Shown here: in pieces, positions 1 to 6,423 of the stretch | Numbering within the stretch: the stretch's first letter is position 1 | How the letters are laid out: each line of letters opens with the position of its first letter | DNA from: DASRHY01 sp046765875 | GTDB taxonomy: Bacteria; Actinomycetota; Actinomycetes; Propionibacteriales; Kribbellaceae | DNA: 7,127 bases | Assembly: GCA_046765875.1 (NCBI GenBank) | Contig: JBKPSJ010000186.1 | Span: 1 to 7,127 of the forward strand | Reading direction: 5' to 3' | The notes under the pieces: generated by a model | What the model saw: the letters and a program-made list of their open reading frames with translations, nothing else | The model's database searches: none | Told to the model about the DNA's origin: nothing | Program-made: the position numbers and the translations under genes

Positions 1-4
1 TGTC

Positions 5-970
5 ATGAGCAATCTCGAACGCGATCCGGCCGAGCAGGCCTGCGCCGGCCAGCCCACCGATGGACCGGTCACCGAACTACTGGAGCCGCGCAAGGTCTGG
101 CTCGGTCGCACCCAACAGGTCCGCCGGCTGCTGCCGCACAAGGAGCACCGGATGGTCGGCGCGTGGTGCTTCGTCGACCACTACGGACCGGACGACGCGC
201 ACGACGGCATGTGGGTGCCGCCCCATCCGCATACCGGCTTGCAGACAGTCAGCTGGCTTTTCGCGGGGCGGGTCCTACACCGCGACAGCGTAGGCTCGCT
301 CGCGGAGGTCGAACCCGGCCAGCTCAACATCATGACCGCGGGGCCGGGGATCGCGCACTCCGAGGAGTCGCGCGACCAGGACACTAACCCGCTCCTGCAC
401 GGCGCCCAGCTCTGGGTCGCGCTGCCGGAGGGCACGCGTAACAGCGTGGCGCCCCGGTTCGACCAGTACGCGGATCTGCCGGCGCTGGAGCTCGACGGCG
501 TGCGCGGCACCGTGATGACCGGCGAGGTGGCCGGAGTGGAGTCGCCGGCGCCGGCGTTCACGCCCTTGGTCGGTGCGGATCTGACCGTCGAGGCGTCGGC
601 GAGGGTGCCGCTGACCAGTGACTACGAGTACGCCGTGGTAGTGGTCGACGGGCCGATGGTGATCGACCGGCAGCGGGCCGAGTTCGGAGAGATGGTCTAC
701 CTCGGGATCGGCCGCTCGGAGGTCGCGCTGACGGGGCCGGGCCGGGTGCTGCTGCTCGGCGGCGAACCGTTCGCCGAGCAGATCGTGATGTGGTGGAACT
801 TCATCGGCCGCAGCCACGACGAGATCGTTGCCATGCGCAACGCCTGGAACGACGGACTGACCGGCGGGCCGACGGACCGGTTCGGGGTCGTGCGCGGCTT
901 CGACGGCGAGCCGCTGGTCGCGCCCGAACTCCCGCACCTGGAGCTGAAGCCCCGCGGCCGCACGCGTTGA
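5..970 (+). CDS. Pirin family protein (bicupin, putative metal-dependent quercetinase-like)
   Basis: A 321-residue cytosolic protein of the pirin family, bicupin proteins that bind one metal, usually Fe, in the N-terminal cupin. Some members show quercetin 2,3-dioxygenase activity and others act as redox-sensing partners of regulators or enzymes. The ligand set His-x-His...His-x-Glu is visible: H74 and H76 in PPHPHTG, then H118 and E120 in AGPGIAHSE. This matches the family pattern, so the metal site looks intact. The C-terminal pirin domain carries the typical stretch VMWWNFIGRSHDEIVAMRNAW near residues 262-282. Length is normal for actinobacterial pirins. The ATG at 5 is only four bases from the window edge, so no ribosome site can be seen and a start further upstream cannot be excluded. 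The AhpD-fold gene follows 73 bases downstream on the same strand, probably co-transcribed. The family is clear; the substrate is unknown. Confidence 0.93.
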   Translation: MSNLERDPAEQACAGQPTDGPVTELLEPRKVWLGRTQQVRRLLPHKEHRMVGAWCFVDHYGPDDAHDGMWVPPHPHTGLQTVSWLFAGRVLHRDSVGSLAEVEPGQLNIMTAGPGIAHSEESRDQDTNPLLHGAQLWVALPEGTRNSVAPRFDQYADLPALELDGVRGTVMTGEVAGVESPAPAFTPLVGADLTVEASARVPLTSDYEYAVVVVDGPMVIDRQRAEFGEMVYLGIGRSEVALTGPGRVLLLGGEPFAEQIVMWWNFIGRSHDEIVAMRNAWNDGLTGGPTDRFGVVRGFDGEPLVAPELPHLELKPRGRTR

Positions 971-981
971 GATGAGGCTGT

Positions 982-1008
982 GGCCGGGCGATGATGTGAG
1001 CTCCGGCC
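982..1008 (+). other. Stem-loop between the pirin and AhpD-fold genes
   Basis: GGCCGGGC (982-989) pairs with GCTCCGGCC (1000-1008), giving eight base pairs with one bulged T and a 10-base loop. No T-run follows, so it is a poor intrinsic terminator. It may be a processing or mRNA-stability element in a bicistronic transcript, or chance in GC-rich DNA. Confidence 0.3.
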
Positions 1009-1030
1009 GCATGCTGCCGGACCACCGGAC

Positions 1031-1039
1031 GAGGGGGAG
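1031..1039 (+). promoter_or_regulatory. Ribosome binding site deciding the AhpD-fold gene start
   Basis: The purine block GAGGGGGAG lies just before adjacent GTG (1041) and ATG (1044) codons. It places initiation there rather than at the in-frame ATG at 972, which has no such block and directly abuts the pirin stop. The ATG at 1044 has the better spacing. Confidence 0.7.
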
Positions 1040-1043
1040 CGTG

Positions 1044-1664
1044 ATGGCATACATCTCTGCCGTGCCCGAGGAGTCGGCGACCGGAGCCGTCGCCGAGATC
1101 TACGAGCTGGATCGCCAGACGGCCGGGTACGTGCCGAACTTCACCAAGACGTTCAGCCACCGGCCGGAGGTGTATCTGGCCTGGAAGGCGCTCAACGGTG
1201 CGGTCAAGCAGTCGATGGACCTACGGCGCTATGAGCTGGCTACCGTCGCCGCGGCCGCCGCCCTGCGGTCGAGCTACTGCAGCCTCGCGCACGGCCGCGT
1301 GCTGGCCCAGCAGTTCATGCCGGCCGAGGACGTCGCCGCGCTCGCCGTGGCGTCGGCCTCCGCCGAATTGCCCGCTTCGCTGGCCGCTGACGGAGCGCTG
1401 GAGCCGGTGGACCGGGCGGTGGTCGCGTTCGCGCAGAAGCTCGCCCTCCATGCCGACCGGATCACCGCCGCCGACGTCGACGAACTCCGCTCGCACGGCC
1501 TGTCCGACGCCGACGTCCTCGATGTCGTGCTCGCGGCGTCGGTCCGGTGTTTCTTCTCCAAGACCCTGGAGGCCACCGGCACCGAGGCGGACGTCGCCTT
1601 CCTCGACCTCCCGGACGGTCTGCGCGAGGCGCTTACCGTCGGCCGTCCGATCGCCGGCCGCTAG
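1044..1664 (+). CDS. Carboxymuconolactone decarboxylase family protein (AhpD-like, peroxidase-related)
   Basis: A 206-residue all-helical protein of the CMD/AhpD superfamily, related to the group annotated as uncharacterized peroxidase-related enzymes. Canonical AhpD uses a CxxC pair with an upstream Glu and a His four residues after the second Cys to reduce peroxides via AhpC. Here the core reads RYELATVAAAAALRSSYCSLAHG: E64, C79 and H83 keep the AhpD spacing (15 and 4 residues), but the first cysteine is S76. Only one thiol remains at the site, so classic disulfide chemistry there is not possible without another cysteine; C169 is the only other Cys. The start is chosen from the GAGGGGGAG block; a start at 972 would add 24 unlikely residues. 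It probably shares a transcript with the upstream pirin. Its stop overlaps the convergent hemerythrin stop by four bases. The family is confident; the reaction is unknown. Confidence 0.88.
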   Translation: MAYISAVPEESATGAVAEIYELDRQTAGYVPNFTKTFSHRPEVYLAWKALNGAVKQSMDLRRYELATVAAAAALRSSYCSLAHGRVLAQQFMPAEDVAALAVASASAELPASLAADGALEPVDRAVVAFAQKLALHADRITAADVDELRSHGLSDADVLDVVLAASVRCFFSKTLEATGTEADVAFLDLPDGLREALTVGRPIAGR

Positions 1665-2296
1665 CTCTTCCAGACCGGGGCGATCCGGCGGTTGTACGAC
1701 ATCCCGGCCACCTTGCTGAACACGGTCAGGACCGGGCCGGGCACGCTCGCCTTCACCCCGGCCATCTCGTCGGCGGAGGCGCCGTTGGTCACCCAGGCCA
1801 TGAAGTTGCCGGCCACAACCGGATTGCCGCGGGCGAACTTGCGGCCCATCTCCTTGATCTCCGGGGTGTCCGCCTTCGCCACGTAGACCGGGTCGATCTC
1901 GGCCTCCTCGTGCGTCATGTGCTCCTCGGCGACCGAGGTCAGGCTGCCGATAGCCTCCCTGGCCGCGGTGGCGTTGGCCCGGGTCGGTGCTGTCGCGAAC
2001 GTCCCCATCGCGGTGTCGGCCGCCTTCAAAGCGGCCGCGAGTCGGTCGTGTTCGGCGTCCATCTGCGCGAGCATCTCGTCGGAGACACCGACCGCGCGCA
2101 ACGCCGGCCAGGCGATCTCGTGCTCGCCGGTGTGGTGCCGGGTCAGCTCGAAGTTGAAGTGGTCCCACGCCGCCTTCAGGCCGGCGGCACGCTTCGCGTC
2201 GCCGTCCTGGAACGCGCCGAGCGCGGCGTCGAAACGGCCGAGGTCACGGCGGAACGCGCCGTGGATGGCACGGTTCATGCTCATCGGAGTGGTCAT
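1661..2296 (-). CDS. Hemerythrin HHE domain-containing protein
   Basis: A 211-residue soluble protein with an N-terminal hemerythrin-like four-helix bundle. Such domains bind a non-heme di-iron centre and handle O2, NO, peroxide or iron storage and sensing. Candidate ligands in the usual order are H12 (AIHGAFRRD), H54/H55 and E58 (HHTGEHEIAWP), H83 (AEHDRL), and H126/H129 with E130/E131 (EEHMTHEEAEIDP). The C-terminal part, about residues 140-211, carries no recognised motif but ends in a run (FSKVAGMSYNRRIAPVW) I associate with actinobacterial relatives. The first ATG is used; in-frame ATG codons also occur at residues 5 and 7. There is no good Shine-Dalgarno upstream but a TANNNT -10 box 7 bases away, so the mRNA may be leaderless. 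It is convergent with the AhpD-fold gene, and the membrane protein gene lies 52 bases upstream on the same strand. Confidence 0.9.
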   Translation of the reverse strand: MTTPMSMNRAIHGAFRRDLGRFDAALGAFQDGDAKRAAGLKAAWDHFNFELTRHHTGEHEIAWPALRAVGVSDEMLAQMDAEHDRLAAALKAADTAMGTFATAPTRANATAAREAIGSLTSVAEEHMTHEEAEIDPVYVAKADTPEIKEMGRKFARGNPVVAGNFMAWVTNGASADEMAGVKASVPGPVLTVFSKVAGMSYNRRIAPVWKS

Positions 2297-2303
2297 GCCC
2301 CGG

Positions 2304-2309
2304 AGCCTA
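2304..2309 (-). promoter_or_regulatory. Candidate -10 box of a leaderless promoter for the hemerythrin gene
   Basis: On the minus strand TAGGCT fits the actinobacterial TANNNT -10 pattern and ends 7 bases before the hemerythrin ATG. Transcription would then start at or within a base of the initiation codon. No -35 with normal spacing is evident; a TTGGTG lies only 13 bases upstream of the box. Confidence 0.45.
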
Positions 2310-2348
2310 GCCCCGGTCGCCCCACCAAGCCCGCCGCCGCCCCGGCCG

Positions 2349-2885
2349 TCACCGCGGCTGAGGCAGCGCGCGGCGGCGCCAGTATGCCCAGGTCAGGACC
2401 AGCAGCAGTGGCCCCCACAGATTCAGCGGGAGGTAGCAGGTCAGCATCAGGGCAGCCCAGCCGTCGTTCGCGAACGTGATCGGCATACCCGTGAACAGGT
2501 CCCGGAAGGCGTAACTCCAGATCGCGATCAGGGCGAGGCTGCCGGCCACGGCCGGGATGATCGCGGCGTACGGCGCCACCCGCCGGCCACCGAGCCACGG
2601 GATCCACCGCGGTACGACCTCTCCCCAGGGCCGGACCAGTCCGAACGCGATCAGCGCGACGAGTTCGGAAAAGATGCTCAGAGCAACGACGTACGGGATC
2701 TGCCAGCCGTGCAGGTACATCGGCCGGCCGTAGTCGTCGACAGTTCCCATCGACGACCCGAACGCCAGCCCCAGCCGCCACAACCCGGACGGCAGCGTGA
2801 GCAACACGATGACATGCGCGACATGGTCCGCCCAGCGCGGTACGACGCCCTCGAGTCTCGAAGGCGCAGAGGTGGTGATCGTCAT
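2349..2885 (-). CDS. Four-helix integral membrane protein of unknown function
   Basis: A 178-residue hydrophobic protein that I do not recognise. Predicted membrane segments lie near residues 20-42, 62-85, 102-125 and 143-168, joined by short loops. The loop at 46-61 (GTVDDYGRPMYLHGW) and the WIPWLGGRR turn at 94-102 are the most distinctive soluble stretches. The N-terminus is not a cleavable signal peptide, and the C-terminus ends in a basic WRRRALPQPR, suggesting a cytoplasmic tail. An upstream in-frame GTG at 2918 would give 189 residues, but it falls inside the aceE terminator hairpin, so the ATG at 2885 is preferred. There is no strong ribosome site; CTGGCGGC lies just ahead. I see no catalytic or metal-binding motif. 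It follows aceE on the same strand but is separated from it by the hairpin. Confidence 0.75.
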   Translation of the reverse strand: MTITTSAPSRLEGVVPRWADHVAHVIVLLTLPSGLWRLGLAFGSSMGTVDDYGRPMYLHGWQIPYVVALSIFSELVALIAFGLVRPWGEVVPRWIPWLGGRRVAPYAAIIPAVAGSLALIAIWSYAFRDLFTGMPITFANDGWAALMLTCYLPLNLWGPLLLVLTWAYWRRRALPQPR

Positions 2886-2909
2886 GCCGCCAGCGTCTGC
2901 GACGACGAA

Positions 2910-2945
2910 GGGAGCCACATCCCCCGGCCGGGGGACGTGGCTCCC
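2910..2945 (-). terminator. Hairpin terminator of aceE
   Basis: A 16-pair stem with a four-base GGCC loop starts 12 bases after the aceE stop. On the plus strand the outer arms GGGAGCCAC and GTGGCTCCC and the inner C5/G5 arms pair fully except for an A/C mismatch at 2919/2936. On the minus-strand RNA that pair becomes U-G, so the stem is uninterrupted in the aceE transcript. Only two U residues follow directly, so it is an actinobacterial-style terminator with a poor U tract. Confidence 0.82.
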
Positions 2946-2957
2946 TCACAGGCGGGG

Positions 2958-5729
2958 TCAGGCGCCGGCGCCCTCCTGCTGGACGTGGGCGACCGCGGTC
3001 GGGTCGTCGATGCGGTACTTCTTGGCCGCCTCGGCGACCACCTCGGGCTTGACGTCGCCGCGCTTGGCCAGCGCCTCCAGGGTGGCGACGACGATCGACT
3101 CGGCGTCGACCTGGAAGTGCCGGCGAGCCGCCGCGCGGGTGTCTGCCAGGCCCCAGCCGTCGGTACCGAGCGAGGTGTAGTCGTTCGGCACCCAGCGAGC
3201 GATCTGGTCCTGCACGGCGCGCATGAAGTCGCTGACCGCGACCACCGGCCCGGCGGTGTCCTTGAGTTGCTCGGTGACGAACGGCACCTGTTCCGGCGCA
3301 CCCGGGTTGAGCAGGTTGTGCCGCTCGGCCTCGACCGCATCGCGGCGTAGTTCGTTCCACGAGGTCACCGACCAGACGTCGGCGGCCACCGAGTACTCCT
3401 CGGCGAGCATCCGCTGCGCCCTCATCACCCATGGCAGTGCCACGCCCGACCCGAGCAACTGCGCCCGCGGTACGTCGTCACCGGCGGCCGTCGGGTACCG
3501 CGAGTAGCGGTACATGCCCTTGAGCAGCGCGGGCACGTCCAGGTTGTCGGGCTCGGCCGGCTGCTCGACCGGCTCGTTGTACACCGTCAGGTAGTAGAAG
3601 ACGTTCTCGCCGTGCTCGTGCTCGGCGTCGGCTCCGTACCCGTACATCCGGCGCAGGCCGTCCTTGACGATGTGCGCGACCTCGTACGCGAAGGCCGGGT
3701 CGTAGTGCACCGCCGCCGGGTTGGTCGAGGCCAGGAGCGGGGAGTGCCCGTCGGCGTGCTGCAGGCCCTCACCGGTCAGCGTGGTCCGCCCTGCGGTGGC
3801 GCCGATCAGGAAGCCGCGGCCGAGCTGGTCGCCGAAGGCCCACATGAAGTCGCCGGTCCGCTGGAACCCGAACATCGAGTAGAAGATGTAGAACGGGATC
3901 ATCGGCTCGCCGTGCGTCGCGTACGACGTACCGCTGGCGATCACCGAGCCCATCGCACCGGCCTCGCTGATGCCCTCGTGCAGCAGCTGACCCTGGGCCG
4001 ACTCCTTCCAGGCCAGCAGCAGCGCTCGGTCGACGGCCTCGTAGTTCTGCCCGTACGGCGAGTAGATCTTGGCCGTCGGGAACATCGAGTCCATACCGAA
4101 GGTGCGGTACTCGTCCGGCGCGATCGGGACGATCCGCGGGCCGATCTCGGGGTCCTTCATCAGGTCGCGCATCAGCCGGACCAGCGCCATCGTGGTCGCC
4201 ACCAGCGTCTTGCCGGTGCCCTTCGCGAACGGCGTGTAGACGTCGTCGCCGGGCAGCTTGAGCGTCTTGGGCCGGACCCGGCGCTCGGGCAGGAAGCCGC
4301 CGAGCTGCCGGCGGCGCTCCATCATGTACTGGTACTCATCGGAGTCCGTGCCGGGGTGGTAGTACGGCGGGTTGTACGCGTCCTCGAGCTGGCTGTCCTC
4401 GATCGGCAGGTAGAGCCGGTCGCGGAACCGCTTCAGGTCGTCGGAGTTCAGCTTCTTCATCTGGTGGGTCGCGTTGCGGCCCTCCAGCGCCTCGATCGTC
4501 CAGCCCTTGATGGTCTGGGCCAGGATCACCGTCGGCTGCCCGACGTGCTCGGTGGCGCTCTTGAAGGCGGCGTACACCTTGCGGTAGTCGTGGCCGCCGC
4601 GCGGCAGCTTGCGCAGATCGTCGTCGGACAGGTTGCGCACCATCGCCTGCAGCCGCTGGTCGCCGTCGAAGAAGTTCTTCCGGATGTAATCGCCGGACTC
4701 GACCGAGTAGGTCTGGAACTGCCCGTCCGGCGTGGTGTTCATCTTGTTCACCAGTACGCCGTCGTGGTCCTGCGCGAGCAGCGCGTCCCACTCCCGGCCC
4801 CAGATGACCTTGATCACGTTCCAGCCGGCGCCGCGGAAGAACGCCTCGAGCTCCTGGATCACCTTGCCGTTGCCTCGTACCGGCCCGTCCAGCTGCTGGA
4901 GGTTGCAGTTGATCACAAAGGTGAGGTTGTCGAGCTCCTCGCGGGCGGCCAGGCCGATCGCGCCGAGCGACTCCGGCTCGCCCATCTCGCCGTCGCCGAG
5001 GAACGCCCAGACCCGCTGCCGGCTGGTGTCCTTGAGGCCGCGGTTGTGCAGGTACCGGTTGAACCGGGCCTGGTAGATCGAGTTCAGCGCCGCCAGGCCC
5101 ATCGAGACCGTCGGGAACTCCCAGAAGTTCGGCATCAGCCGTGGGTGCGGGTACGACGACAGGCCGTTGCCGCGGCCGCGGGACACCTCTTGGCGGAACC
5201 CGTCGAGCTGGCTTGCCGACAGCCGGCCCTCCAGGAACGCCCGGGCGTAGATGCCAGGGGAGGCATGCCCCTGGAAGAAGACCTGGTCACCGCCGCCGGG
5301 GTGGTCCTTGCCGCGGAAGAAGTGGTTGTAGCCGACCTCGTACAGGCTCGCCGCGGACTGGTACGTCGCGATGTGCCCGCCGACCTCGAGGCCCTTGCGG
5401 TTGGCCTTGCTGACCATCACCGCGGCGTTCCAGCGGATGAACGCCCTGATCCGGCGCTCGACGTGCTCGTCGCCGGGGAACCACGGCTCGCGCTCGGGCG
5501 GGATCGAGTTGATGTAGTCGGTGCTGCGCAGCGCCGGCACGCCGACCTGCCGCTCGCGGGCGCGCTCGATCAGCTTGAGCATGAGGTACCGGGCCCGGGC
5601 CTTGCCGCGCTCGTCCAGCACCGCGTCGAGGGACTCGACCCATTCTTGGGTTTCGTCTGGATCGATGTCTGGGAGCTGGGTGGGCATCCCCTCGGTGATG
5701 ATGGCTGGTGGTTCGTGTCCGGAAGCCAC
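2958..5729 (-). CDS. aceE: Pyruvate dehydrogenase E1 component, homodimeric type
   Basis: A 923-residue thiamine-diphosphate enzyme that decarboxylates pyruvate and reductively acetylates the lipoyl groups of E2 in the pyruvate dehydrogenase complex, the gate from glycolysis to acetyl-CoA. The thiamine/Mg motif is complete: GDGEMGEPES at 245-254, then the asparagines of INCN at 274 and 276. Active-site histidines known in E. coli AceE have clear counterparts: H119 (GGHIATY), H155 (FFQGHASPGIYARAFLEGR), H422 (NATHQMKK) and H658 (GEGLQHADGHS). E589 in EGISEAG is the likely catalytic glutamate. The pyrimidine-binding and C-terminal domains follow to the end, so the gene is intact. The frame stays open to 6905 but only as an antisense shadow. 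I chose the GTG at 5727-5729, preceded by GGCGGGA, because it gives MASGHEPPAIITEGMPTQLPD, resembling Streptomyces AceE starts. The ATG at 5687 would lose 14 residues. It is divergent from the DUF3052-ahpE pair. Confidence 0.97.
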   Translation of the reverse strand: MASGHEPPAIITEGMPTQLPDIDPDETQEWVESLDAVLDERGKARARYLMLKLIERARERQVGVPALRSTDYINSIPPEREPWFPGDEHVERRIRAFIRWNAAVMVSKANRKGLEVGGHIATYQSAASLYEVGYNHFFRGKDHPGGGDQVFFQGHASPGIYARAFLEGRLSASQLDGFRQEVSRGRGNGLSSYPHPRLMPNFWEFPTVSMGLAALNSIYQARFNRYLHNRGLKDTSRQRVWAFLGDGEMGEPESLGAIGLAAREELDNLTFVINCNLQQLDGPVRGNGKVIQELEAFFRGAGWNVIKVIWGREWDALLAQDHDGVLVNKMNTTPDGQFQTYSVESGDYIRKNFFDGDQRLQAMVRNLSDDDLRKLPRGGHDYRKVYAAFKSATEHVGQPTVILAQTIKGWTIEALEGRNATHQMKKLNSDDLKRFRDRLYLPIEDSQLEDAYNPPYYHPGTDSDEYQYMMERRRQLGGFLPERRVRPKTLKLPGDDVYTPFAKGTGKTLVATTMALVRLMRDLMKDPEIGPRIVPIAPDEYRTFGMDSMFPTAKIYSPYGQNYEAVDRALLLAWKESAQGQLLHEGISEAGAMGSVIASGTSYATHGEPMIPFYIFYSMFGFQRTGDFMWAFGDQLGRGFLIGATAGRTTLTGEGLQHADGHSPLLASTNPAAVHYDPAFAYEVAHIVKDGLRRMYGYGADAEHEHGENVFYYLTVYNEPVEQPAEPDNLDVPALLKGMYRYSRYPTAAGDDVPRAQLLGSGVALPWVMRAQRMLAEEYSVAADVWSVTSWNELRRDAVEAERHNLLNPGAPEQVPFVTEQLKDTAGPVVAVSDFMRAVQDQIARWVPNDYTSLGTDGWGLADTRAAARRHFQVDAESIVVATLEALAKRGDVKPEVVAEAAKKYRIDDPTAVAHVQQEGAGA

Positions 5730-5742
5730 GGTGGTCCCGCCG

Positions 5743-5779
5743 ATCTGTCTGTGATTCTTCTGAATCTGTCTGTGATTCT
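5743..5779. repeat. Two 16-base direct repeats before the aceE start, possible operator
   Basis: ATCTGTCTGTGATTCT occurs at 5743-5758 and again, identically, at 5764-5779, a period of 21 bases, or two helical turns. Read on the minus strand, GAATC and GATTC half-sites alternate, forming overlapping inverted repeats such as GATTC-TTCT-GAATC at 5753-5766. The block is notably A/T-richer than its surroundings and ends 14 bases upstream of the aceE GTG. It could bind a regulator or act in the mRNA leader; no known operator is recognised. Confidence 0.6.
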
Positions 5780-5875
5780 GAGCGTTCTGCTTCGCCTGTT
5801 CCTCCGGTAATCCTGTCACCTGGCCCCGGCGTCTTCCACACAGCCCGTCGGCGCCGGACCGGCCGGTGGGGCGAT

Positions 5876-5906
5876 TCGACAACTCCGCTCGGCGGTGCGT
5901 GATACT
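5876..5906 (+). promoter_or_regulatory. Weak candidate promoter for the DUF3052-ahpE operon
   Basis: TCGACA (5876-5881) resembles a -35 hexamer and GATACT (5901-5906) a -10, but the 19-base spacer is long. A start near 5913 would give a leader of roughly 50 bases. The alternatives TATGCG and TACTAG near 5935-5946 are not better supported. I found no convincing aceE promoter on the other strand of this 235-base region (5730-5964). Confidence 0.25.
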
Positions 5907-5953
5907 TGCGCGACGCGGATACGCCAGGATTGGGTATGCGGTACTAGAGATGG

Positions 5954-5959
5954 AGGAGG
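5954..5959 (+). promoter_or_regulatory. Ribosome binding site deciding the DUF3052 gene start
   Basis: A perfect AGGAGG lies five bases before the GTG at 5965, which argues for that codon. The in-frame ATG at 5950 overlaps the purine-rich site itself, and the ATG at 5866 has no such site. Confidence 0.8.
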
Positions 5960-5964
5960 AACTG

Positions 5965-6423
5965 GTGGCTGCGACCGCCGACAGCGCGGACGGCAAGGGT
6001 CCCGACCCGGGCCGCCGGACGGGGCCGGCCCAGCGACTCGGGCTGGAGCCCGGCACGGTGGTGCAGGAGCTGGGGTACGACGACGACTGCGACGAGGAAT
6101 TCCGCGACGACATCGTCGAGCTCACCGGCGAGGAATTCGTGGGCGAAGACGCCGACGACGTGGTCGACGTGGTGCTGCTGTGGTGGCGGGACGATGACGG
6201 CGACCTGGTCGACGCCCTGGCCGACGCGCGGACCGACCTGAAGGCCGGCGGTGTGATCTGGCTGATGACTCCGAAGGTCGGCCGCGACGGGTACGTCGAC
6301 GCCAGCGATGTCGCCGAGGCGGCGCCCACCGCCGGGCTGGCGACCACGAGCAGCCTGAGCGTCACCGACGACTGGTCGGCCACCAAGCTGGTGATGCCGA
6401 AGTCGCCCCGAGGCCGGCGGTGA
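5965..6423 (+). CDS. DUF3052 domain-containing protein
   Basis: A 152-residue acidic protein of the actinobacterial DUF3052 family (M. tuberculosis Rv2239c type), with no established function that I know of. After a flexible start, residues 38-83 are dense in Asp and Glu (YDDDCDEEFRDD, FVGEDADDVVD). The rest alternates like an alpha/beta fold: VVDVVLLWW (67-74), a helix over about 79-92, then LKAGGVIWLMTPK (92-104), and a last strand SATKLVMPK. The LKxGG-strand pattern recalls the late strands of class I methyltransferases, but no glycine-rich SAM-binding loop precedes it, so a half-Rossmann or degenerate fold is my inference only. There is no signal peptide or membrane segment. Its stop overlaps the ahpE start by four bases. 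Pairing with ahpE and divergence from aceE is, from memory, a conserved actinobacterial arrangement. Confidence 0.9.
   Translation: MAATADSADGKGPDPGRRTGPAQRLGLEPGTVVQELGYDDDCDEEFRDDIVELTGEEFVGEDADDVVDVVLLWWRDDDGDLVDALADARTDLKAGGVIWLMTPKVGRDGYVDASDVAEAAPTAGLATTSSLSVTDDWSATKLVMPKSPRGRR

Noticed and set aside
972..1043. Extended start of the AhpD-fold protein at ATG 972
   Set aside because: The added 24 residues do not resemble the family, and the strong ribosome site lies before 1041-1044.
2886..2918. GTG start at 2918 for the membrane protein
   Set aside because: The codon lies inside the aceE terminator stem, where the RNA would be folded and mostly terminated.
1917..3350. 477-residue plus-strand open frame across the hemerythrin, membrane protein and aceE 3' regions
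   Set aside because: It spans three well-supported minus-strand features and the terminator, with low-complexity Arg/Pro/Gln-rich translation.
4200..4260. Possible ATP-binding P-loop in AceE (GTGKT at residues 504-508)
   Set aside because: The Walker A spacing GxxxxGK[ST] is not met, and related E1 proteins have a variable linker here; a chance match.
3612..5810. 732-residue plus-strand open frame antisense to aceE
   Set aside because: Its composition (Val, Arg, Leu, Asp-rich without motifs) is that of a codon-phase shadow of aceE, and it has no family resemblance.
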